A stretch of DNA of 64,000 nt from Phallusia mammillata. Its lineage: Eukaryota > Chordata > Ascidiacea > Phlebobranchia > Ascidiidae. How positions within the stretch are numbered: the first letter of the stretch is position 1; each line of letters starts with the position of its first letter. The stretch lies in assembly GCA_003260075.1 (NCBI GenBank), contig QLIY01000088.1, positions 124,001 to 188,000 of the forward strand, given 5' to 3'. The translations under genes were made by a program, and so were the position numbers. The notes below the pieces were generated by a model. That model was not told the DNA's origin. It made no database searches and worked only from the letters and a program-made list of their open reading frames with translations. This document shows, one piece after another, positions 1-19,700 of this stretch.

Positions 1-953
1 TTGCATGCGATCAAGTGCTTAACGTTTTGCTTAACTGCATTTTCATGCTTTGGTTATAAGTTTAGAGACTAATTTCAACTGACAATCGGTACGATGCCTT
101 TGGAATAATTCATGTTATAATGCACATATTCGTTGACTTTTCTAAACAGCAAAAAGGTGTTTAACGACATTGAAAATTGATATTCCTCAAATTAACTTTT
201 CTTTTAAGCATCTTGTTGACCTCTGTTCATTCAAAGGCAATTTAACGCCCTCCACTTTAAATTTGAGACACACAATGTGTCATGATGGTAGTCATGTTTC
301 TAAATTTTGCCACAACAGGCATGACCATCCTTGTATTGATAGAATGGGTGGGGATGCTTCAAACCAGTAAGTGCTGAATAACAAATGCAATAAGGAAATG
401 AAAGCATTCTCGGTATCAACAGCCTCGTCACAGCACAAAAACGAGACACAATTACATCCATCTGAATTATTATAGAACATGGACATGTTGTAAAACTAAT
501 CAAAAAACAAAGATTTCAAAACCAAGAGGAAAAACTCTTGACCCCCATATTTTGCACTCTATAATACAAATAATAACCGTTGCCACTAAATACTGTTTTT
601 TTGACACATATAAAAACAAATGGCGCCCTTGCTTTAAACTTTAAACCATTGCAGTAGACTATTAAGCGTCAATAAAAATAATAAAATTTTTGTAGACTAA
701 TTGGGTGATATTGAAAATTTATCTATGGCAAACCAGACAAGATCTCGCGGTTCTTGGTGTGTTTTACCACCATAAATGAAAACACTGTGAAATAGAAATC
801 GTTTTCGGGTGTGATTCCACAAACAAGGATTTATTACAAGGATATTAATCCTTGCAGAATATGTTTCAAATTTAGTAGACCACAAATTATTACAACAAAA
901 AACTATCATTAAATGAAAATTATAATAATTATATTTTAAAATCAAAAATGATC
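1..953. other. Upstream AT-rich DNA, no gene seen
   Basis: Only short open frames occur on either strand (under about 85 codons), with no recognisable domain, splice-supported exon or tandem repeat. It is probably intergenic sequence or the end of a neighbouring gene's flank. Confidence 0.5.
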
Positions 954-961
954 CACTAGTG

Positions 962-1738
962 CAGTGGTTCTCAAACTGTGCGTCGCGACGCCCTGGTGCG
1001 TCGTTTCAATTTTCCAAGGGCGTCGCAGAATATTTCTGTTTCGTGACTGAACTCAGTTTATCTCATAAAAATGAGGTTTCAGTGCGGTTAACGTATATCT
1101 ACGTCCAAATACTTTTTGCGTAGAGTGCGGATTGACGTAAATTTACCTCAAAAGTTTTTGATCAAAAACGCGGTTGTCCGGTAATGTACGTCGAGAACGG
1201 TACAAGCAGCAAGAGCGTGATAGGCGCGTGTCTGGGGCGACGCTTGGCGGGCATTAAACTTGATTATGTGAAGTAACGAAGGCGGCTTTTCTAGCAAATG
1301 CTTGAGGTAATTATAACGTATAATTGTTAGCTAAAGTTTTAAGTGATTGTTGTGCATGAGTTGCAGCAGTAAATTTTGTGCATCAGTTATTGTGCGTAAG
1401 TTGAAACATTACTTTCATTGTAATTCGTTATTGATGCTGTTGAGGCCTTGCAGCAGACAAGACAATGTAATTGTGCGCAATAATTGAAACAATTAACAAA
1501 AGCCCGCAAGTGATTGCCGGGTGCACTAAAAGTGTTGAGTGCAGTTTTATAACTTTGTCGAAAAACAGTTNGAGTTCTCAAACGTCGCAGAATAGTTCCG
1601 TTCGTGGCTTTTTGTTGTTGTATCAATAAACACAACTTTAATAATAAGATTCCTCATTAACTTTTATTTGCTGGTGCGTCGCAAGTCCAGAAAACTTTTC
1701 CAGAGGCGTCGCAACAAAAAAAAGTTTGAGAACCACTG
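962..1738. mobile_element. hAT-type MITE, 777 bp, with perfect 8-bp TSD
   Basis: The ends are inverted repeats: CAGTGGTTCTCAAACT on the left and its complement AGTTTGAGAACCACTG on the right. It is flanked on both sides by the 8-bp duplication CACTAGTG (954-961 and 1739-1746). An 8-bp target duplication with CAGTGGTTCTCAAAC-like ends is the established signature of hAT-superfamily DNA transposons. A second internal motif (GCGTCGC, near 980-1025 and 1700-1712) extends the inverted repeat. There is no transposase frame, so it is non-autonomous. One n at 1571 marks an uncertain base or join. Confidence 0.9.
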
Positions 1739-1746
1739 CACTAGTG

Positions 1747-2639
1747 TTTAAACTCTGTAGTGCCTCTAGCGGCAACAATTGTTTAAAAACGGTTGGCAGA
1801 ATTATTATTTTTTAATTGGTCTTTTAATTTAGTTCTCTTTGTGTACTGAAATAAAAAAAATAACATTATTATAATAGAGCATTGTTTTTCAGTGCCATTT
1901 TTGATCATTTGATATCGAATTGCAGAAAAATAACATTGTTTAATATTTTAACACAATGCATGTCGCTGTGAAACTCTGTCTAAACACAATTTGCGCCATT
2001 TAAAATTTTGCAATTTTTGCGATGGCAGATATTTGAAAACGATGTTAAAATACATGACAGAACAATATTATGATACAACGTTGTATGTACATCATATGTG
2101 TAGTCAAGCGTATCAAGGATTCCCCCTGCATTTTGGCAAAATATTTAAAATTATTTTTGTGTTGATGCATGTCGGCTAGATCTAAGTGCTGCTTGTGACT
2201 TCTATCAATTTGGTTTAAATGAACGTTTAATAATGATATAGGATTGGGAAAACACAAAAAAAACCTTACAATAAAACACTTTCGGTACTTAAGTTGGTGA
2301 AAAAGAAATTGTGTGTTAAAATCTCACACCATTAAGTAATGTTTTAATTTTTGATTTTTTTTCAAAGCCAAGGTCACATTTGACACAAGAAAGAGAGAAA
2401 AAAGATAATATGTAATATTGCTTTTAACCACAGATAAATGTATGCCTTCACTGGCGTACGTCAGAAGCATCAACAAAAACAGGTTGTTTTGAGATCATTT
2501 TCCACAGTTAATCCAGTTTTCCATTGTTCGTGAGGTTAAGTAAACTTTTGCGTTTAATACTTTTTAAATTTTTTGTCCAATTTAAATTTTCGTATCACGT
2601 GAGAAAACGTCACAAAGAAAAATACAAAATATGTGACCT
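1747..2639. other. Intergenic DNA upstream of the CTCF-like gene
   Basis: AT-rich sequence with no supported exon. Short frames near 1991-2257 lie on both strands and show no family likeness. It probably contains distal promoter sequence for the gene that follows. Confidence 0.4.
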
Positions 2640-2771
2640 TTGAACTCAACAGGGAACTGTGGGTAGAACAGAATTGTTCGAAACGCCATCTTGAGTCCGT
2701 TATTTCTAGTCGGTGCGCCCTCAAGTAAGATAGTTTCACCCGCAAAAGGGCGGTGCAGGGCTCTATTTACG
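2640..2771 (+). promoter_or_regulatory. Probable core promoter and noncoding first exon of the CTCF-like gene
   Basis: A YY1-type motif, GCCATCTTG, lies at 2685-2693. Such motifs commonly sit at or just after the start site of housekeeping genes. A good donor (G|GTAAGT) follows at 2771/2772. The coding exon that comes next begins after an acceptor at 3137-3138, only 9 bases before the ATG, so a spliced 5' UTR exon is needed and this is the best candidate. The exact transcription start is not visible. A trans-spliced leader joined at the 3138 acceptor is an alternative in a tunicate. Confidence 0.4.
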
Positions 2772-3147
2772 GTAAGTTTAGCAGTTTAGGCTGTTACGTT
2801 TGTGTTTTTATAATTTTGAAATTAAATTCTGCACTGGAAAAAACTAATTCACCAGCATTGCGACAATACGAGAGCAAAGAATGCCTGAATGTATTGTAAA
2901 AATCAGGTAACCGCCACTTGTTTAAATGTTTGCAAGCCGCCACAGATTTGCACAACTGTAAGTTATATATTTTAGATACATTCCAACTTTAAAAAGCCAT
3001 TAACTTCACCCTGATGCATATTATACAAAATTTTATCATTTGTTTTGGGTTTAGCATTAAATTTTCCCTTGCAACTTGTGTGGTTGCAAGAGTCTTGAAA
3101 TTGTTATAAACCTTGTTGCAGATTTGTGTCATTTTTAGAATTCAAAG

Positions 3148-9995
<6,848 letters not shown>

Positions 9996-10235
9996 CTTTG
10001 TCACCTGTTTGGCTATAGTTATATTTCTGTGCTCTGTGTACATGTTCATCACACTTTGTGTAGGAAAAATTTGTTTATCAGTTGCTGCTGGTTCGGGGTT
10101 ATAGTACCAGCTGTTGTAGCTGGAAAGATTGAGATCGAGTCTTGTACAGAGAGGAGTACGCCATTAATCTTGTTAATTCTAATTATCCAAACGGCTCGGT
10201 TGTTTTTATCCTGCTATTGTGTATTCATTTGTCAA

Positions 10236-10241
10236 AATAAA
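10236..10241 (+). terminator. Polyadenylation signal AATAAA for the CTCF-like gene
   Basis: A canonical AATAAA lies 241 bases after the stop codon at 9993-9995. More AATAAA-like hexamers follow at about 10276-10283, so the 3' end is probably between 10255 and 10300. Confidence 0.6.
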
Positions 10242-10270
10242 CTCGTTCAAAACTTCAACGTTTGTGTGCA

Positions 10271-10631
10271 GCAGAAAATAAAATAACAATTCTACTGGTT
10301 TTGTACATATAATTCTAAATAATATTTATGGAGTGGTGTATAGATTGATTTTAGTTGAAATAAATCGAGAGATCTAACTTTGTGGAAGAAAATCGCAAAA
10401 TGACGTAACTAATTATGACCGTTCCGCACCATTGGATATTTGGCGGGGGGGGGGGGGCAGAAAATAAAATAACAATTCTACTGGTTTTGTACATAGAATT
10501 CTAAATAATATTTATGGAGTGGTGTATAGATTAATTTTAGTTGCAATAAATCGAGAGATCTAACTTTGTGGAAGAAAATCGCGAAATGACGTAACTAATT
10601 ATGACCGTTCCGCACCATTGGATATTTGGCG
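10271..10631. repeat. Intergenic segment present twice around a 13-G run
   Basis: 10271-10444 and 10458-10631 are the same about 174-bp segment with a few substitutions, separated by G13 (10445-10457). The divergence is a few per cent, as expected of two haplotypes in a highly polymorphic animal. If one copy is removed, the gap between the CTCF-like stop and the NPHP3 start shrinks to about 600 bp. Confidence 0.75.
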
Positions 10632-10787
10632 TCAAGCGGAACGCCGTTGTTGCATGGACAACAAAAACGAAAATTTGTTTTGCTTTTGCGAATTATCGAC
10701 AAATTTAAACTAAACGGCGGGTAGCAATTCATCTCCTAATTAGAGTTCGGACGAATATTTCTAATTAAAAACATGCCATAACAAAAA

Positions 10788-13700
10788 ATGGGATCGACTG
10801 GTTCAATAGTCGCCGGTCAAGACAATGGAGTTGAGGTTAATATTCCCAACGAAGCATCAGGGCAAGAAAATGGGCGATTTGATGTCTCCATGAAAAGACA
10901 TCACAGTCAACCAGCTAGTAATTTTCTCCAAATGATTCAAAGACAAAAGGTAGATCATTTTGTATTCCTCAAATTTTGTGAATTATTTTTAAATATGGTA
11001 ACTTGTGCATTTTGGGGTGTACATTCAGATTCCTACGATGTTTTTGTACCAGGGTTTCTGAATCATTTTACTTTACCACTTTTTTGTACACTGAGAAACA
11101 CTAGTCTGCATAATATGGCAGTTCCCGGCAAGATCTCGGACATGCAGGACCACTTTTTTATTCAGCATGCATGCGCTCCTGCAAACCATTTATGCCGTGG
11201 TGCAATGCAAGTAATAAACAGGACTGGACCGTACTAAAAGCTAAATTTCTGTGTACAATTACAAAAAAACAGGGTGCAAAATATAAAAAAAAACATGTAC
11301 AGCTGCCATACTTTGCAGACTGGCAGAAACACGTAGGTTGAGGGGCTCTGGTACAGTTGATTGGGGTTATTAGCAACTCAAATTTTTTATCTTGCGAATA
11401 AGGAAGGTTCTGCATGTCAAAAACAACTTAAAAAAAAAAGTTTTACTTGGCTTCATCACAATTCACAAGATTAAACAAGTACATATCAATCAATGCTCAG
11501 GACTTGGCGTCCCCTCGCTTTGTTGGACACAATGTTCTTTCTTCGGATCGTACATATACACTATACAAGTACATAATACACTATATTTTCTTCAACAGCA
11601 TGGTGATGTTGTGTCAAGGCCTACTGCAAACATACGTTCTTCTGGATCGTTTGACCCCTCGTCATCTATATTTGCCCTTCCAGAAGCAAATGACAAAATA
11701 CGAAAGGAATATGAAACATTCAAGTTTACAAAAGACCAAGAAATCCAAGCCCTGCAAAGAAAGGTTAGTTGTTTACAATTGCACTACATTTCAATTAGGT
11801 CTCAAATGGTTTCATCAAATTGATAATAGAGGGTAAAAAGTAGTGATGTACCAAACCATCTTCAAAAGATATAGGCCAAAATTTGTTAAATGACCGAAAA
11901 AAAAATTTTGGGGGCTAAATTTGCCCAAACCAAATGAATTGTATGAAGAACCATTTGTTGTCAATGCAAATTATTATGTATACTGATACTGTATGTAAGC
12001 TGAACATTAGGGATGCGCCGAGCAGAGCCAGAACCCGAGTACTCGGTACTGAGCATCGCTATTTTTGATGCTCGGTGCTCGGCCGAGCAGTTGCACAAAC
12101 TGACCCGAGCATTAAATTTGCATATTCATGCCCTGCTAACATAGGTAACTAGTGTTCGAAAGGGTGTCTATGAACAAAAACAAATGATTTTTCAAATGTA
12201 TTAGATTGTGGAAAAACGTGTACNATGTATTAAATTGTGGAAAAACGTGTACTTCTGAGGCCTGTACAGCTTAATACACCGCTGGTGACGTAAGAGGCCT
12301 TGTAGAGCTAAAACTTAGAAAGGGTATTTTTTGTGACATCATAATGCACCGAGCGTGCTCGGCCGAGCACCGAGCATTAACATGAGATGCTCGGTGCTCG
12401 ACCAAACAGAACATTTGCAATTTTGGCACATCCCTACTGAACATAACATGTTTTTTAACATTGCAATAATAGCGTACTTACCGAAATGTTTGGGCGTATT
12501 AAAACTTTCAGGCTTTATAAGTAAAAGTTGCATGTTTGTTAGGAACAAAAACTGGACATGGAAAACAACAGACTGAGAGCTGAATTACAAGCATTAAATA
12601 GGCAATGTCAGAAGCTGAGAACTGAACGAGATATTGCAATGGAAAGTAGCTATGAAGCAACTGAGAGAGCCACAGCCTTGGAACAGGTTTTTAAAAACTT
12701 GACTAAAACTGACTAGTTGTGGTTTTAACCCTTTCTTAGTTAAACATATAATTATGTTACTTTCTGCAACTTCATTTCTAGTTGGAAAAAATTGTTAATC
12801 TTTTAGATATTAAGTACAATTGTTTACGTTAGTAGAACACAATACGTTTTCAACTGTTTTTTATTTTGCGACTTTGGTATCAATCTTTGTGCCAATCTCT
12901 GACACATATTCTTTAAAAAATGAATGGTAATTGAAATACTTCTCTCTGACTTACCTTTTTTTAAACAGGACAGACAAAAAATTCAACGTCAGTTTAAAAT
13001 ATTTCGTGAAACAAAAGAATCCGAAATCCAAGCTCTTTTGCATGTAAGTACATTATTAGTAATTCACACAAGGTAATTCTGTTGTTAACAAGTTGCAACG
13101 CTTTTCAGGCAAAAATGCAGTTGGAAAGTCAACTTCGAGGTTTGCGTGCCCATGGCGTTGCTACCGGCGATGACCACAATTTTAGTTCAAACAATGTTGC
13201 GGATGTCATGGATAGTAAGTAACTCTTGAATAGTTTTTAGCACAAGATATAGATTCAATAAGTGAATAACTGAATTATTAGCATCAATGCGAACTACCAG
13301 CGAATGGTGGGCAGCACCTGAAAGTGAAGCAACGTCTTTGTTTGGAAGTTATGCACAATTGAGAAATGGCTCTCATGTTGGATTTGCTGAAAGTGCAGCG
13401 GACATCAGGGAGCCAGTAAGAGCTGTAAGTTGTTGCAAGTAAAAAATGTAAAACTTTGTTCTCTATGTAATCTCTGTGGTGTGGTGCATGGCCATTTTAT
13501 CTCTGTTTGGCAACTTGAAAACTTTTCACAGCAAAATTTTTTTTAACTAAATGTATTGCGATCTGTTGTAAGTATTATGAACATTTAGGTAACCTTTGTC
13601 AGAATAAATTTTTAAACTTTATTTACTAATATAAATACTATTAAATGAAAGTAGGATGAAAACCATATTGTATGCTTTGATGCAAAAGTTTTCTTCACGC

Positions 13701-16700
13701 TTAATTTCATGACAATAGATAACACAAAAGCTCAGACTTACCTACTTTTAGTGGCTTAGGCAACTGTCATGCCCAAGGTAAGCCCAACCCCTGACAAACA
13801 CTGTTTTTTATCATGCGGCATTAGTGGGCACTATTTGGAAGATTTTTGACTTCCGTCCTTAGTGCTTGGAAGTCTACACAAAGTTGAGGTTTATCATTAA
13901 GAATTAACCACTAAATTTTTATATGATACTAAACACACTAAACCCCATAAGAAAATCATGCTCCAGGCCTAATTCAGTGAATGCCAAGTGTTATTATTTA
14001 AATTACCCAAACAAGCCACTAAATCTCATTTCAGGTATAGTGAACAAAAGCGATTTTAAAGACTATTAGTAACAAACTGTACATCAAGCTGTAAAGTGGC
14101 TATTTTTGATTATAATCTACAAAAAAATTAAACTACAATTTTTTATACCACAGGAAAGTGGTCCTGACCTTTCGCTACAGTCTGGTGACAAGCAAGCCTG
14201 GCTAACCACATCTGCAAACCTATCATCTGTCCTACCTCTTGCCAACACAACTGAAATATGTGGAAGTACTTTGTTAAGGTAGGTCAAGGATAGCAAAATT
14301 GACAAGCAAAATTGTCTGGACTACAGCACTCTTAGAAAAGTGACTAAATCACTTGACAGGTTTAACTAAGTCCAATTATCAGTGAATAATTAGTATGACC
14401 TGCTGTGACTTGACTTATCTTGGTTTCAGCCTTATCTTGGTTTTGAAAGGTTGCCAACCCCTAGTATAACGGAACCATGTATGACTTATCTCTAAATGAG
14501 CATAAATATAGTATTACAATTAGGGTTTGACAAGTCTAAAAACTTTGGAAGCTAGGTCAGTGCTCTGACTTGGGAATATAATACCTGCATTATAATTTTT
14601 CAATACAAGTGTCATGACATACACACCAGTTAAATATTACAATAAGACTGGCCAAAGCAAAAATCTGACCCAACAGGTTTCTGTTTAATATGCCTCTGTT
14701 GTGTATTTGCTACAGGCCTCCTTGCAGGTTTGAATTACAAAACATTGACTTGCTTTTTTTCAGATGTTACCTAGCTGCCACACCAGACACTGTGAATGAC
14801 TTGAAGTGTTTTATCAATCATCCTAATATTCGTTTATTGCAAAATGCCTGTGAAAAAGAGGGATATCACCTGACACTGATTCACTTTACTGGTAATGAAA
14901 AGTTGCCAACAAAGACACTCAAAATGGGATCATGTTTGCTTCTACTTTGTATATTTTGTGTTACAGACCTTAATGACTACAACCAAGAGCAGGATGAGTG
15001 TATTTCTGACGATTCTGAAAAATCTGAGATCATTAAATTGGCCATCAAGCGCACATCCATGTTTTTTATGTTTGTTGGAAATGCTGTTGGGCCGTAAGTA
15101 CCTGTATATTTGTCTTAACCATAGGACTAAGATGTTGGGGGGACAACAACCTTGTGATTACAGTGTGTTTGTGCTAACATCTTAGAAACATTTTTTAGTT
15201 TGCACTTTGTCAGATCAATGACACCAATTTGCTGAATAGAGTTTCAACTGTAATGAAAAAAAAAAACAATTTGAAAGTTTGATTTTATATTTATCACTCA
15301 TGTTTTTGTCTTAATTGTTTCACATATGTGTAGTGTCATAATCTTTGATTGACTCAAACAAGAAAATACTATGTAACCAACCATTGTGTTTGAACATGCA
15401 AAAAGCAGTATTTTGACAAACAAAGCACTTTAAGTTTTGACTCTTTCAAAACCATAGATATATTTTCAAGGTACACTGATGTAGAGTGCCAAGAAGGTCA
15501 TTTTAATCATCCAGGATGGAAGTCATCCTATTTTTATCTCAAACAATCAACAAATGTGGTAAGAAGTCTGTTTTGTTATACTGCAGTCCAGTGGTTCTCA
15601 AACTTTGCAAGCATGCAGCACATTAACAAACTAATTTTTGTTTGTTTGCTGCACATACAGTCCAACCACACAAAAGTTTCAAAAATAAGTTAATTTGCAA
15701 CTATATTTTGGTGATTTAGATTGCGTTTGTACAAATAAGAAAAAAATGAGCTTTTAAATGTTGTTATGTACTCACGTATTTCTTCCAGAAAATTGTTGCT
15801 CTTTATAATAGCTAATATTTTGTGTCACTTTGGAAATCTGTGCCGACACACAAGTTTAAGAATCGCTGCTGCAGTCTCTCATTTCACAAACCTTTGATAG
15901 TTAAAATCGAACCAAGTGGTTTCCAACCTTTGGTAGCACTAGCACCAGTTCTTTTTTTACAAACAAATTAGGGGTGCATAAACACTCAGAAAGGTATCCC
16001 TTAGCCTTCTTTAGAAACTAGCTAAAAAACTGTTCAGATGTTAACTATTAGAATTATCTGGCACTTTGTAACACTGGCATAATAAAACACGTTTATTTTT
16101 GTAAAAAAAATTAAATGTAACAATTTTTTTTTCTTGGTCAGGAAAACAATTCATGCACCACTTTACGCAAGCAGATTATTGGCAGCAATTGCAAAAGAGT
16201 TGCAAGCTACACTGAGTCAGAAGATGGATGTCAACTTGCTGTGAATAACTTGATGAAAGCAGTTCAACTGGTATATCTTGTCAGATAATAACTAGAATTG
16301 TAAAATAATAGTTACCAGCAAGAGTACAGATAGAGAAAAAAAATATTTGCACAATATAAATTTGAAACCCCTGTATAGGAATTTGGAGTTAAGCTTTCTG
16401 ATCTTAACACCAGCAATGTCAGTGACAGTGAACAACATGAGGTATCATGTATTGATGAAATGCCATCAGATGAACACATGGAACAACTGCAGCGAGAAAT
16501 TATATCCACATGTGATAAAATGTTAATAGGGCAACCATTCGGTTTTGAAAAGGTATGAACAAATTCTTGACAAACCTTTTATGTGTGGAAACTGACCACA
16601 AAAACATCCGATAAAATATCCAACTTAACAATACTTTACCTGCATATCAATCAAAACTTTTACATCAATAACCACTTAAGATCACAGAAACAGTAGCGAT

Positions 16701-19700
16701 CATTAGTCAAATAAATTAATCAATCATTTTTGTTTTGTGGATCAGCAATGGATAAGATGCTCTGTGGGCTGGTTAAATTAATTCTCAAATCCTTGTCTTT
16801 GCTTAAATTCGTCTTAGCAATATCTGACAACATGATATTTTGCACTTAAATAGGCTGTTTCTCACCCTCAACAAATATTTTTGCGTTTAATCTACAATCT
16901 ACATGGACATTTCTGTTTAGTGTTATGAAAGACTGGATGAGGTGGTGACTTCACCAGGTCCAGTTCCACCACTGTTAATATCAGGAACAAAGGGATCCGG
17001 AAAGACTTTACTTTTGTCCAGGTATCTTATTTGCCCTAAAACAGTTGTTGATTACCTTTTAATTGCCATTACCTTTGAGAACAAGCAACTACGACATAAC
17101 AAAACTAAAATATGCTTGTGTAATTACGACCTGCTAAGCGTAAAAAAATATACAAATCTAGGTATTTCACAAATTAGGGTAATTACTAACAGTTTAAGAA
17201 AAGTAAATTGATCAATTTTTCCTTTGCCATAGTTGGGAAAGTATAAGTTACCCATGAAAACCAAAAGTTTTTATGTTTGCAGTTGGTTGCAAAGACTAAA
17301 GAACTCAAGTCCGGATATTATTATCCTTCAACATTTTATCACTGGAGGAAAATCAATCGACTCTGATCCTGTTATCATGTTAAGGTAAGGTTGTACCCAC
17401 AAGCTACACAATGTTTTTTCAAGCTTGTTGTTTTATTTTGATCCAACAAACTAAAAATCACATGACGAAAATAAACAAACACGCTTTACTGTATTTTAAT
17501 AAAATATGCATATAAGAGATAAAATAGGCTTTCTGTGCAGTGTTTTGTAGAAAACATGCAATAAAACATTATATTTTCCCAATAGCTTTGAAACATTTTT
17601 ATGCGTTTTTAAAAACACATTTTGAAAAAAAATTAGGTTGACCTGCGAATCGGGGTGGACTTCCTGGTAAAACATCGTGGGTTCGAATCCCACCACAGGC
17701 TACATTTTTCTGGCCTAAGCCTTGTCACATAAAAAAACGGTGCCCCGAATATTCCCGGCGAATTGTGATTTAGGTTGACGTGAGTTTAATTTCCCTTTCC
17801 CGCAAAACCAATAGAAATTTAATCGTCCATTATAGCGCTTATTGAGAATTCCTATTGATAACTTGTATCTGCAGGCGCTTGTTAACTCAACTGAGGCAAC
17901 ACTTGCCACTTGCCAATCAGCCTCCTGTGCAAACCTTCTCAACATTTGACGTGAATCGACTACGAGAAACTTTACCCCGGTGGCTCGAACAATTTACTTC
18001 GAGAAGAAACAACCGAATCCTGTTGGTGGTCGACTCCCTCGATCTCCTCAAGGTAAGTGTTTCTTGCAGGGCATTTTGTTGCACTATTCTTCGAATATCG
18101 CATTTTTTAGATTGTAAACCAAGGCTTATAAAGTTTTTACCCCGATGTTTGTGTGGCTTACAATCAGTGGGCGGCTTATATATTTCGAATCTTGTGCCGA
18201 TTTTTTTGCATTTCGATACAAATTGAGCCCTTTTTGCGCGTACACATTAACCTCTTTTAACTTCATAATATGGAAACATTAGGCTTGAAATTGAGTAAAT
18301 GCGGTACGCCCTCCATTTAAACTAGCGTTTTATCCTTTTTATCCCCGCGTATTTACATCAAAAACTTGCACACAATCCGCAATTGCTCACTATACCTGTT
18401 TTAATTTGGGGAAAAAACTCTTCGGGACTGACTGAATTTATGTTCAACGTAACTGATACTGGTCAATCTGGCGATCCTGCTACAAAGCTGACAGGTGCAG
18501 TATAAAACGTGCAGGCAACGGTGGTTGAGAATTTTCGAGCCTACGCCTTGCCATATGGGAATGCTTGGTGACCGGGTGATTAGGTTACGCCGTCAATAGG
18601 CCTGGGATGCTATGACATACCTTTTTGCGCTTTATTTTTCAACTCAGTGCAGCGTTTTGTTTTGGTGCATTTGTTTCAATATGTCACTCTGCAATATAAA
18701 ATATTTTTTCTTAAATCAAGTGAAACATTGTGACACAGGATGCTCAGCGCAACTTCCATTGGCTCCTTGATCCTCTTCATGTGGGAGTGAGAGTTGTCAT
18801 CTCAGTTGGAGTGGATTCGTGTCCGGAGGAGTGGAGGCACATCCCTACTCTTCATCTCGAACCTCTTTCAATTCAATCTGTAAAGTTACTTCTGAATCAT
18901 CATGCTAAATCAAGGGATGTTTCGATTCCAAATACATTGGTAAGAATGCCTGACAAAAAAGTTTGTGTTGTTTTCATGTACGACTATGGTTTTAACGTTC
19001 ATGGACATACCGATTTCTATTGTTACTCAATATGTTTCTGCCAAATCTTCATTTTTCTGTTTTTATGGTTTAGTTTTAGTGGACTTCTAACCAAAATACT
19101 GCTTGTTGAAACCAAGATTAAGAATCATTAAAGCATGTTAACATAAATGCATGGTTAAGTTGAACATATACATTCATATTACCCTAACCCAGTGGTTCCC
19201 AAACTATGCGCCGCGGCACACTGGTGAGATGTCATTAGGTGTGCCGCAAAAAATATTGAAATTAAAATCAATCAAGTAGGGCAGGAACTTGGCCGAACGG
19301 TCTGGTGCGCCTGACCCATATACAGACATAAAAAACCCTGTTAATGGGGCATCGTCCCCGGGAGAGTCCTGGGTTCGAACCCCGTAAAAAAATCAATCAA
19401 GTAGAGTAGTAGCACCAGGTGCTTAGACCACTAGGCCAACATGCTTCACGTCTCTGGGATGTTCAACTAGGCTATTTAACTATGAGAGTGACCTGCATAG
19501 CGGCTTTATGACCTCATAGTTAGTGCCTTTGTGAATATAATTTTTTTATTCAAATGTTCGAAGTGCCAAATAATTTTTGTTTTTTCTAAAATGCGCCTTA
19601 AAAGAAAAAAGTTTGGGAACCACTGCCCTAACCTAATGGGATCAGCTCTGAAGCGTTCATTTTTAGACTCCCTAAATCCCACCTGTGCCTTGCCAAATGG

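Noticed and set aside
19280-19388. Functional tRNA-Leu gene
   Set aside because: A and B boxes are good, but it has retroposon-type direct repeats, sits inside a MITE, and the anticodon arm region does not fold convincingly by eye.
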